A stretch of 7,650 nucleotides of DNA from Thiohalobacter sp. (lineage in GTDB: Bacteria; Pseudomonadota; Gammaproteobacteria; Thiohalobacterales; Thiohalobacteraceae): NCBI GenBank assembly GCA_027030825.1, contig JALVEM010000440.1:1-7650 (forward strand), read 5' to 3'. The notes beneath the pieces are model-generated. The model was not told the DNA's origin. It did no database searches and saw nothing but the letters and a program-made list of their open reading frames with translations. Positions 1-6,693 of the stretch are shown in pieces; positions within the stretch are counted from its first letter, which is position 1; each line of letters begins with the position of its first letter. The translations under genes and the position numbers were made by a program.

Positions 1-3000
1 GCAGCGCCAGATCGACACCTGGACGGAGGTCCAGAAGGGCAGTGTGCTGCACCAGAGGACGAGTTACGGCTGGTGTGATGCGGCGGCCGGCTGCCCGTCC
101 GATGCCGTCTATTTCGTGCATACGCAGTCCGATGATGGCGCCGAGTCGATCGAGTATCACGACCGGCTGGGTCGTGCAATCGTCAAGGCCTATCGGGGAT
201 TGAATGGCGACTGGATCGCGAAGCGGACCGAATATGACCGTCTCGGCAGGGTTTGGCGCACCAGCCAGCCCTATTATCTGGACGAGGGGCCGCAATACTG
301 GACGGTGTTCGAGTACGACGATCTGGGGCGTGTGGTGCACGAGCTTCGCCCCGACGGCGGCTATGTCAGGAAAGCGTACGATCACCTGACCGTCACTACC
401 TGGCAGGGCGGTCCGGGCCTGCGGGAGCAGCGCAGAAAGGTCGTGCGCGACGTCAGTGACCAGATCGTGCGCGTCGTCGACGACCAGGGTTACGAGACCC
501 GCTATGCCTATGACGCCAATGGCAATCTCGTCAGCGTCACGGATGCCGCCGGCAATGTGACCCGGGCCTGGTACAACCGCATGGGCTGGCGGATCCGGGT
601 CGAGGATCCCGACATGGGTACGGTCGAGACGGAATACGATGCCCTCGGCAGGCCGCGGTGGGAACGCGATGCCAATGGCAATGTCACACGCACCGAGTAC
701 GACAGGCTGGACCGGGTCGTCAAGCTCGAGGAATACGACGCACGGCTCGGAAAGAAATTCACGACCACCTGGAAATACGACAAGGCGAAGGGGGCCGGCA
801 AGGGCCGGCTCGCCGAAATCAGGGCGCCGGGCGACTATCGGGACAAGCGCACCTATGACGACTATGGCCGCCTGGTCCGCAGGGAATTGCGGCTCGGTTC
901 CGATTTCAGGAAGGCGGAGATCCTCTACAGATACGATGCCTATGGCCGCAAGCAGGCGATGCGCTCTCCATCCGGCCTCTGGGTTTCCTACGTCTACAAT
1001 GCCTTTGGCCACCTGGTGGAGAAGCGGGAAGGCGAGCATGGCGGTGGCCGCCTGTACTGGCAGGCCCAGGCGGCGGACGTGTTCGGTAATGTGGTGCAGG
1101 AGAAGTTCGGCAACGGCCTGGTCAGCAACCGGGTATATGACAACATGGGCCGGGTGCAGAGCATCTTCACCTCCTCGAACGATCTCGGCGCCGAGGTGCA
1201 GGATCTCTCCTACCGTTTCGATGCGCTCGGCAACCTGGTCGAACGCGAGGACCATCGCCAGGGCCTGCGGGAGAAGTTCACCTACGACACCCTGAACCGC
1301 CTGATCTCGGCGGAGCTGGTCGGAGTCGGCACGCGCCGCTATGCCTATGACGCGCTGGGCAACATCCTGCGCAAGGGCAACGTGGCCGACTACCGCTATG
1401 GCGAAAACGGGGCCGGGCCCCATGCCGTGACCTACGCCAACGGCAAGCGCTACTACTACGACAGGAACGGCAACATGATTTCGGGCGGCGGCCGCGAGAT
1501 CCTGTGGTCGGCATTCGACAAGCCGGTGGAGATCCGCAAGGGCGGTACCCGCATCAAGTTCTTCTATGGCCCCGACAAGGCCCGCTACAAGCAGGTCAAG
1601 GAAGTCGACGGCAAGGTCACGGTCACCTGGTACGTGGGCAAGCTCTACGAGCGGGTGGCGAAGAACGGCCAGGTCACCCACAAGGACTACATCGGCGTGG
1701 GGCATGCCACCCTGATCCGGGAGAAGACCGGCAGCAAGGTGGTCTACAAGTACCTGTTCAAGGACCACCTGGGCTCGACGGACGTGGTGACGGACGCCAC
1801 CGGCAAGGTGCTCGAGCGCAGCTCCTTTGCGCCCTTCGGCGAGCGTCGCCAGGCCAACTGGCGGCCGGCGACGGGTTTTCTGACCGCGCAGACCACCACC
1901 CGGGGCTATACCGGCCACGAGCAGCTCGACGAGGTGGGCCTGATCCACATGAACGGCCGGGTCTACGATCCCGAGCTGGGGCGTTTCCTGTCGCCGGACC
2001 CGAACGTGCAGGCCCCGCTCAACGCCCAGAACCTGAACCGCTACAGCTATGTGCTCAACAATCCCTTGAGCTACACCGATCCCAGCGGGTTCTTCTTCGA
2101 CAAGCTGGGTGATCTGATCCGGGATCTGGCGAGCAACCCGATCGTGCGCTCGGTGGCCATGATCGGCTGTTCGACGGCCACGCAGGGTGTCGGAACGGCC
2201 GTGTGCGCCGGGGTCGTGACCGCGGCCTTCACCAGGGCGGCCGGCGGCAGCTGGGACGATGCCTTGCAGGCCGGCGCCTTTGCGGCGGTCTCCTCGGCCA
2301 TCGCCGGGCAGATCGGCGACCTGCACCATGCCGGCGTCATCAACACCGCCGAGGCGGCCGCCCTGCACGGGCTTGCTCAGGGCGCACTGGCCGCGGCCCA
2401 GGGCGGGAGTTTTGCCGCCAACTTCGCGGCGGCCGCATTCAGCAAGGTGGCCTCACCACAGGTCGGCAGACTGCCGGGGGGCACGCCGGTGCGTGTGGTT
2501 GCCTCCGCGGTGATCGGCGGGACCGCGTCGAGAATCACCGGTGGCAAATTTGCCAATGGCGCCATGAGCTCGGCGTTCGTTTATCTGTTCAATGACCTGA
2601 GAAAGTACAAGGCCGAAATAATCAGACAGAAGAATGGCTATCTTGTTAAGGGAAGGATCGGAGAGATGTTCTTCGAGGCCGCACCCGATGCTTTCCCGGA
2701 AGGCGTTGATCCAATGGATGGAATCCTGGAGAGATTGAACGAGCTCAATGACCTTGGGATCCTTGGTCCGGGTGTAGACGCTGCATATACCTATGCGCTG
2801 AAGAACCATCTGGATCTCAGCTCACGCATGCTGAAAGTGAAATTCGTATCACCCAAGGAGTTCATCTATGGAAAAAACAATGCCGCCACACCCTATGAAG
2901 CCTTTGCGCCCGGGTATCTGAGTAATGAAGATAGACAACTTATTGCCAGATACAGAAAGGTGGTACCGGTCAATTATATATCATCCACGTATATCGCATT

Positions 3001-3220
3001 CCATGAAATGGGGCACCTTGGAGCAACAGAAAGGTTTATTGGTTACGAAATAAGGCCATTGGGATTCGAGATGATGTACATAAGAGCGAAAGGATGGAAA
3101 CCATATCATCCCATGGCATACTGGAACGATTCCAAAGGAAAATTTGAGGCGTCCTATAAAGGCATGCCTGCGCTGGATGCTCGAAACATCAATGATCCTT
3201 GGGGCCTCATCCGAGAATGA
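1..3220 (+). CDS. RHS/YD-repeat polymorphic toxin-like protein, 5' partial
   Basis: The frame is open from base 2 with no stop before the left edge, so the N-terminus lies outside; 1072 codons are visible and are numbered here from base 2. Residues about 77-495 contain many degenerate YD repeats (EYDRLGR, TYDDYGR, AYDALGN, YYDRNGN), which in this family build a hollow beta-cocoon. The RHS-associated core follows, with DHLGST near 588, RFLSPDPN at 661 and PLSYTDPSGF around 687-697. Next come an Ala/Gly-rich hydrophobic segment to about 866 and a distinct C-terminal tip of about 206 residues with HEMGH at 1001-1005. In known RHS proteins the core closes the shell and the variable tip is the released effector, delivered by type VI secretion or another exporter. 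Toxin function is inferred. No secretion gene, VgrG or PAAR domain is visible. The stop is TGA at 3218-3220. GC content falls sharply in the last 600 bases. Confidence 0.93.
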   Translation, partial: QRQIDTWTEVQKGSVLHQRTSYGWCDAAAGCPSDAVYFVHTQSDDGAESIEYHDRLGRAIVKAYRGLNGDWIAKRTEYDRLGRVWRTSQPYYLDEGPQYWTVFEYDDLGRVVHELRPDGGYVRKAYDHLTVTTWQGGPGLREQRRKVVRDVSDQIVRVVDDQGYETRYAYDANGNLVSVTDAAGNVTRAWYNRMGWRIRVEDPDMGTVETEYDALGRPRWERDANGNVTRTEYDRLDRVVKLEEYDARLGKKFTTTWKYDKAKGAGKGRLAEIRAPGDYRDKRTYDDYGRLVRRELRLGSDFRKAEILYRYDAYGRKQAMRSPSGLWVSYVYNAFGHLVEKREGEHGGGRLYWQAQAADVFGNVVQEKFGNGLVSNRVYDNMGRVQSIFTSSNDLGAEVQDLSYRFDALGNLVEREDHRQGLREKFTYDTLNRLISAELVGVGTRRYAYDALGNILRKGNVADYRYGENGAGPHAVTYANGKRYYYDRNGNMISGGGREILWSAFDKPVEIRKGGTRIKFFYGPDKARYKQVKEVDGKVTVTWYVGKLYERVAKNGQVTHKDYIGVGHATLIREKTGSKVVYKYLFKDHLGSTDVVTDATGKVLERSSFAPFGERRQANWRPATGFLTAQTTTRGYTGHEQLDEVGLIHMNGRVYDPELGRFLSPDPNVQAPLNAQNLNRYSYVLNNPLSYTDPSGFFFDKLGDLIRDLASNPIVRSVAMIGCSTATQGVGTAVCAGVVTAAFTRAAGGSWDDALQAGAFAAVSSAIAGQIGDLHHAGVINTAEAAALHGLAQGALAAAQGGSFAANFAAAAFSKVASPQVGRLPGGTPVRVVASAVIGGTASRITGGKFANGAMSSAFVYLFNDLRKYKAEIIRQKNGYLVKGRIGEMFFEAAPDAFPEGVDPMDGILERLNELNDLGILGPGVDAAYTYALKNHLDLSSRMLKVKFVSPKEFIYGKNNAATPYEAFAPGYLSNEDRQLIARYRKVVPVNYISSTYIAFHEMGHLGATERFIGYEIRPLGFEMMYIRAKGWKPYHPMAYWNDSKGKFEASYKGMPALDARNINDPWGLIRE
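230..1483 (+). other. YD-repeat shell region of the RHS protein
   Basis: This segment encodes about a dozen imperfect copies of the YD repeat, with the pattern Y-D-x-x-G-R/N followed by a short beta strand and often a glycine. Examples are EYDRLGR, EYDDLGR, AYDANGN, EYDALGR, TYDDYGR, RYDAYGR, VYDNMGR, RFDALGN, TYDTLNR, AYDALGN and YYDRNGN. Some copies are degenerate, such as YNRMGW and ADVFGN. Spacing is irregular, as is usual in RHS and teneurin-type proteins. The repeats are visible in the protein; the DNA copies have diverged too far to count as tandem DNA repeats. Confidence 0.85.
1763..2092 (+). other. RHS-associated core domain with DPxG boundary motif
   Basis: The segment runs from DHLGST (residue 588) through GYTGHEQ, LIHMNGRVYDPELGRFLSPDP and NRYSYVLNNP to PLSYTDPSGF, whose DPSG is encoded at 2078-2089. 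This order matches the RHS-associated core. In studied RHS proteins, autoproteolysis occurs just after a PxxxxDPxGL motif and depends on nearby aspartates. Here the residue after the glycine is Phe, not Leu. Cleavage at this point is inferred from the family and would release about 376 residues. Confidence 0.88.
2093..2599 (+). other. Ala/Gly-rich hydrophobic segment between RHS core and tip
   Basis: Residues about 698-866 are rich in Ala, Gly and Val, with several hydrophobic stretches (near AMIGCSTATQGVG, AVCAGVVTAAF, FAAVSSAIAG, LAQGALAAA and FAANFAAAAF). It ends in GGKFANGAMSSAFVYLFND, a type of sequence I recognise as frequent just before the variable tip of RHS and filamentous haemagglutinin proteins. 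It may act as a pre-toxin or translocation segment; that role is inferred. Base composition is still high-GC like the shell, so this segment belongs with the conserved body of the protein. Confidence 0.6.
2600..3217 (+). other. Variable C-terminal tip with HExxH motif, candidate metallopeptidase toxin
   Basis: This 206-residue region begins right after the FND that closes the conserved RHS body and differs from it in sequence and composition. It contains FHEMGHLGATE; HEMGH is encoded at 3002-3016 (residues 1001-1005), and acidic residues at 1010, 1016 and 1023 could supply a third zinc ligand. HExxH is the catalytic signature of many zinc metallopeptidases, and metallopeptidase tips are known among polymorphic toxins. 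The spacing is not the metzincin HExxHxxGxxH pattern. I do not recognise the rest of the domain. The motif is short, so a chance match or a non-peptidase role remains possible. GC was counted by hand at about 38-43% over 2941-3060, against about 68% at 1981-2040. Confidence 0.5.
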
Positions 3221-3253
3221 GTCACATGGAATGTAGTTGTACTAACAAGGTCA
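3221..3253. other. Short convergent intergenic gap
   Basis: These 33 bases separate the RHS stop codon from the valS stop codon on the opposite strand. They are AT-rich compared with valS. I see no GC-rich stem followed by a T run in either direction, so no intrinsic terminator is called. The gap is too small for a separate immunity gene. Confidence 0.6.
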
Positions 3254-6019
3254 TCAAAGACCCGCAATTCTCTCACGCTGCTCTTTTAGCGTAGCCAGCG
3301 CCTTCTGGGCCTCCGCCAGCTTGTCGCGCTCCTTCTGCACGACGGCGGCGGGGGCCTTGTTCGTGAAGTTCTCGTTGGCGAGCTTTTTCTCCAGCTGGGC
3401 TATTTCCTGTTCGCGCTTGCCGATCTCGCGGTCGAGGCGGGCGAGCTCGGCTTCCTTGTCGATCAGCCCGGCGAGCGGGATGAGCAGCTTCATCTCGCCG
3501 ACCAGTTCGGCGGCAGACTCGGGCGCCTGTTCCCCGGGCTCGAGCCAGGTGATGGATTCGATGCGCGCCAGCCGCTCGAGCAGTGTCCGGTAGATCTCCA
3601 GCCGCCGGCGATCCTCTTCGGAACCGTTCTCGAACAGCACCGGCAGGGGCCTGCGCGGATCGATGTTCATGCCGCTGCGGATGCGGCGCACGCCCAGGAT
3701 GCACTGTCGGATCCATTCGAACTCGGCATCGATGCCGGCATCGATCAGTGAGTCATCGGGCGTCGGCCAGGGCGCGAGCATGATCGTCTCGCCCTCGCGT
3801 CCGGCCAGCGGCGCGACCTTCTGCCAGATCTCCTCGGTGATGAAGGGCATGATGGGGTGCAGCAGCCGCAGCAGGGTTTCCAGCACCTGGACCAGGGTGC
3901 GGCGGGTGCCGCGCAGGGCCTCGGGCGAGGCCTCCGGGTCGTTGAGCACGGCCTTGGAGAGCTCCAGGTACCAGTCGCAGTACTCGTCCCAGGTGAAGGC
4001 ATAGAGGGCCTGGGCGGCTAGATCCATGCGGTAGGCCTCGATGGATTCGGTGGTGCGACGGATGGTGGTCTGCAACCGGCCCAGGATCCAGCGGTCGGCC
4101 ACGCTGAGCGCGACCTCGCCGCCGTCCTGCCCGCAGTCCCGGCCCTCGGTGTTCATGAGCACGTAGCGGGCGGCATTCCACAGCTTGTTGCAGAAGTTCC
4201 TGTAGCCTTCCACCCGGCCGAGATCGAAGTTGATGTCACGACCGGTGGTGGCCAGCGAGGCGAAGGTGAAGCGCAGGGCGTCACAGCCGTAGGCGGGAAT
4301 GCCGTTGGGGAACTCCTTGCGTGTGGCCTGCTCGATCCTTTTCGCCATCTGCGGCTGCATGAGCCCGGTGGTGCGTTTCTTCACCAGCGACTCGAGGTCG
4401 ATGCCGTCGATGATGTCGAGCGGATCGAGCACGTTGCCCTTGGACTTGGACATCTTCTGGCCGTGAGCGTCGCGCACCAGGCCGTGGATGTAGACCTCGC
4501 GGAAGGGCACGTCGCCCATGAACTTGAGCCCCATCATGATCATGCGGGCGACCCAGAAGAAGATGATGTCGAAGCCGGTGACCAGCACGTTGGTCGGATA
4601 CCAGGTCTCCAGATCTGGTGTCCGTTCGGGCCAGCCCAGGGTGGAGAAGGGCCAGAGCGCGGACGAGAACCAGGTATCCAGTACGTCCTCGTCCTGCACC
4701 AGCGGCAGGTCGGGCCCGAGATCGTACTTCTCGCGCGCCTCTTCCTCGCTGCGCGCCACGTAGATGTTGCCGTCCTCGTCGTACCAGGCCGGGATGCGGT
4801 GCCCCCACCAGATCTGGCGCGAGATGCACCAGTCCTGGATGTTGCGCATCCACTCGAAATAGGTGTTCTTCCAGTTCTCCGGCACGAAGCGGATGCGGCC
4901 GGTCTCGACCGCTTCGATGGCCGGTTCGGCCAGCGGCGCGATCTTCACGAACCACTGGTCGGTCAGGAAGGGCTCGATGACGGCGCCGGAGCGGTCGCCG
5001 CGCGGCACCATCAGCCGGTGCGGCTCGATCTTCTCGATCAGCCCCAGCTCCTCCAGGTCGTGGACGATGCGGTCGCGTGCCTCGTAGCGGTCCAGGCCGC
5101 GGTAGGGCTCGGGGGCGTTGTCGTTGATCGAAGCGTCCGGGGTAAAGATATTGATCAGGGGCAGGTCGTGGCGCCGCCCGACCTCGTAGTCGTTGAAGTC
5201 GTGCGCCGGGGTGATCTTGACCACGCCGGTGCCGAATTCCGGATCCACGTACTCGTCGGCGATGACGGGGATCTCGCGGTTGGCGAGCGGCAGCTTCACG
5301 GTCTTGCCGACCAGGTGCCGGTAGCGCTCGTCGTCCGGGTGCACGGCCACGGCGGTGTCGCCGAGCATGGTCTCGGGTCGGGTGGTGGCGACCACCAGAT
5401 GGCCGGAGCCGTCGGCGAGCGGATAGCGCATGTGCCACAGGAAGCCGTCTTCCTCCTCGGAGATCACCTCGAGGTCGGAGACCGCCGTGTGCAGCACCGG
5501 ATCCCAGTTGACCAGCCGCTTGCCCCGGTAGATCAGGCCCTCGTCGTAGAGGCGCACGAAGACCTCGCGCACGGCCTTGGACAGGCCCTCGTCCATGGTG
5601 AAGCGCTCCCGGCTCCAGTCGAGCGAGGCGCCCATGCGGCGCAGCTGGCGGGTGATGGTGCCGCCGGAGGTCTCCTTCCACTGCCAGACGCGGCGGATGA
5701 ACTCCTCGCGGCCCAGATCGTGGCGGGTCAGGCCCTCGGCGTTGAGCTGCCGCTCGACCACCATCTGGGTGGCGATGCCGGCATGGTCCGTCCCCGGCTG
5801 CCAGAGGGTGTTGTCGCCGCGCATGCGGTGGTGGCGGATGAGCGCATCCATGATGGTGTCCTGGAAGGCGTGCCCCATGTGCAGACTGCCGGTCACGTTC
5901 GGCGGCGGGATCATGATGCAGTAGGGCTGGCCGACGCCGGATGGCCTGAACCAGCCGCGGCGCTCCCAGGTCTCGTACCAGGACTGTTCGATGGCGTGCG
6001 GGTTGTAGGTCTTGTCCAT
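3254..6019 (-). CDS. valS: Valine--tRNA ligase (ValRS)
   Basis: This cytoplasmic class Ia synthetase attaches valine to tRNA-Val using ATP and removes mischarged threonine. With the start at 6019 it is 921 residues, close to the E. coli enzyme (951). Landmarks in order are PPPNVTG and the HIGH-type HMGH at 47-50; the editing domain with TTRPETMLGDTAV at 212-224 and GTGVVKITPAHDFND at 263-277; WCISRQIWWG before the second half of the Rossmann fold; and KMSKS at 522-526 (4442-4456). An alpha-helical anticodon-binding domain begins near DRWILGRL, and the last 75 or so residues form a charged Lys/Glu/Ala-rich coiled coil typical of the ValRS tRNA-binding arm. The start is set by MDKTYNP, matching the E. 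coli N-terminus MEKTYNP. An in-frame ATG 33 bases upstream (6052) would add 11 unconserved residues. It lies 111 bases after holC. All expected motifs are intact. Confidence 0.97.
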   Translation of the reverse strand: MDKTYNPHAIEQSWYETWERRGWFRPSGVGQPYCIMIPPPNVTGSLHMGHAFQDTIMDALIRHHRMRGDNTLWQPGTDHAGIATQMVVERQLNAEGLTRHDLGREEFIRRVWQWKETSGGTITRQLRRMGASLDWSRERFTMDEGLSKAVREVFVRLYDEGLIYRGKRLVNWDPVLHTAVSDLEVISEEEDGFLWHMRYPLADGSGHLVVATTRPETMLGDTAVAVHPDDERYRHLVGKTVKLPLANREIPVIADEYVDPEFGTGVVKITPAHDFNDYEVGRRHDLPLINIFTPDASINDNAPEPYRGLDRYEARDRIVHDLEELGLIEKIEPHRLMVPRGDRSGAVIEPFLTDQWFVKIAPLAEPAIEAVETGRIRFVPENWKNTYFEWMRNIQDWCISRQIWWGHRIPAWYDEDGNIYVARSEEEAREKYDLGPDLPLVQDEDVLDTWFSSALWPFSTLGWPERTPDLETWYPTNVLVTGFDIIFFWVARMIMMGLKFMGDVPFREVYIHGLVRDAHGQKMSKSKGNVLDPLDIIDGIDLESLVKKRTTGLMQPQMAKRIEQATRKEFPNGIPAYGCDALRFTFASLATTGRDINFDLGRVEGYRNFCNKLWNAARYVLMNTEGRDCGQDGGEVALSVADRWILGRLQTTIRRTTESIEAYRMDLAAQALYAFTWDEYCDWYLELSKAVLNDPEASPEALRGTRRTLVQVLETLLRLLHPIMPFITEEIWQKVAPLAGREGETIMLAPWPTPDDSLIDAGIDAEFEWIRQCILGVRRIRSGMNIDPRRPLPVLFENGSEEDRRRLEIYRTLLERLARIESITWLEPGEQAPESAAELVGEMKLLIPLAGLIDKEAELARLDREIGKREQEIAQLEKKLANENFTNKAPAAVVQKERDKLAEAQKALATLKEQRERIAGL

Positions 6020-6050
6020 GGATGCACTCGGGCCTGCGTGGGAAGCGCGC

Positions 6051-6056
6051 ATTATA
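6051..6056 (-). promoter_or_regulatory. Candidate -10 element of a valS promoter
   Basis: On the minus strand these bases read TATAAT, a perfect sigma-70 -10 hexamer, inside the holC-valS gap and 31 bases before the ATG at 6019. No good -35 is present; the best, at 16-base spacing, is GTAACT (three of six matches). If used, transcription would start near 6044, inside or past the upstream ATG at 6052-6050, so only the 6019 start would be translated from it. valS may also be read through from holC. Confidence 0.4.
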
Positions 6057-6130
6057 GCGAAAACCCTCCGGCAGTTACTCGCCTCGTCGAAGGGCGGGCC
6101 TGGTCGGTCCCGGCGCGGCAGATCGGCGTG

Positions 6131-6553
6131 TCAGAGGTTGTGGGTGTGCAGTTCGTAGCCGCGCTCGCGATAGTGGCGGAAACGCTCGCGGCCCCGTGAG
6201 AGGGTGTCCGGGTGCCGATGGAGGATCTCGGCCAGGCGATGGAATCGGCCGAAGAAGGGTGGCACCGCATCGGCGAGATTGATCAGCACGTCCGCATGTT
6301 CCGGACCGGGCTCGCCCCCGGCGCCGATCAGCACGGGCTGCTCGGCATCGTCGTCCCCGCCCTGCAGGCCGTGGGGCACGAAACTGCCCGAGGAAAAGGT
6401 CCAGAGCAGGTCGTCGAGTTCGCGTGCCTGGTCCGGCGCATGGATGAAGACGCGCAGGCCCTGTTTCCAGGCCTTCTCCGCGATCCGGCAGGCCGTGACC
6501 AGGCGTTGCCGCGGGTCGTCGGAGCCGAGCACATAGAAATCGATGCGGGTCAT
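6131..6553 (-). CDS. holC: DNA polymerase III chi subunit
   Basis: The 140-residue product matches the chi subunit of the replicative clamp-loader complex (147 residues in E. coli), which with psi links the clamp loader to single-stranded DNA-binding protein. Visible family marks are an N-terminal FYVL strand (6-9); a helix ending in EKAWKQGLRVFIHA (26-39), comparable to the E. coli segment with RWRSGKRVLIA; the LDDLLW stretch (46-51); the conserved SFVPH (57-61); a PVLIG/DVLINL pair of strands; and a closing RFRHYRERGYELHTHN. The start at 6553 aligns with the family N-terminus. The frame stays open upstream to 6703 but that extension is not conserved. No clear Shine-Dalgarno sequence precedes this ATG. 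It is followed by valS in the same direction, a neighbour pair also present in E. coli. In E. coli pepA lies upstream of holC; here that place is taken by a divergent aminotransferase gene. Confidence 0.92.
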   Translation of the reverse strand: MTRIDFYVLGSDDPRQRLVTACRIAEKAWKQGLRVFIHAPDQARELDDLLWTFSSGSFVPHGLQGGDDDAEQPVLIGAGGEPGPEHADVLINLADAVPPFFGRFHRLAEILHRHPDTLSRGRERFRHYRERGYELHTHNL

Positions 6554-6623
6554 GGCGGATCGAGGATACCGGCCGCCCGGCGCGCAGGCAATGCGCCATC
6601 CTTCCATGATACGGGCAGGGAAA

Positions 6624-6652
6624 CTGGCCGTGCCTGAGGAGAGTGCTAGAAT
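6624..6652 (+). promoter_or_regulatory. Candidate extended -10 promoter for the aminotransferase gene
   Basis: TAGAAT at 6647-6652 matches the -10 consensus at five of six positions and is preceded by TGC, giving an extended -10. At 17-base spacing CTGGCC (6624-6629) is a weak -35 (three of six). Transcription would start near 6659 and leave a leader of about 35 bases before the ATG at 6694. The placement in the divergent gap upstream of this gene supports the call. Confidence 0.45.
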
Positions 6653-6681
6653 CGCGCGGATTCGTGATCGCAGACGGCATC

Positions 6682-6686
6682 GGAGA
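6682..6686 (+). promoter_or_regulatory. Ribosome binding site of the aminotransferase gene
   Basis: GGAGA lies seven bases before the ATG at 6694, a normal Shine-Dalgarno position. It fixes the start codon, together with the conserved N-terminal GPGPS motif that begins 14 residues into the protein. Confidence 0.65.
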
Positions 6687-6693
6687 ACAGGCC

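Larger units (their letters stand above)
6554..6693. other. Divergent intergenic region between holC and the aminotransferase gene
   Basis: This 140-base gap must serve both genes. The right half holds the extended -10 and ribosome site of the aminotransferase gene. For holC only weak minus-strand candidates are visible: TTGCCT (6586-6591) with 17-base spacing to TATCCT (6563-6568), which would give an almost leaderless message, and an isolated TATCAT (6606-6611) without a good -35. I see no inverted repeat long enough to call an operator. Confidence 0.45.

Noticed and set aside
2453..2809. Minus-strand 118-codon frame opposite the RHS tip as a possible antisense immunity gene
   Set aside because: It begins inside the tip and runs into the conserved RHS body, with no ribosome site or recognisable domain; immunity genes normally follow on the same strand.
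3206..3221. Small hairpin CTCAT/ATGAG at the end of the RHS gene as a terminator
   Set aside because: The stem is only five pairs, lies within the coding sequence and stop, and no T run follows it.
4281..5681. Open frame of 466 codons on the - strand inside valS
   Set aside because: It is a shifted frame of valS with an Arg/His/Pro/Gly-rich translation, as expected of a high-GC shadow.
4463..6199. Open frame of 578 codons on the + strand, antisense to valS
   Set aside because: It lies opposite the intact valS gene, has a low-complexity Val/Asp/His/Gly-rich translation without recognisable domains, and is a usual by-product of strong third-position G/C in the real gene.
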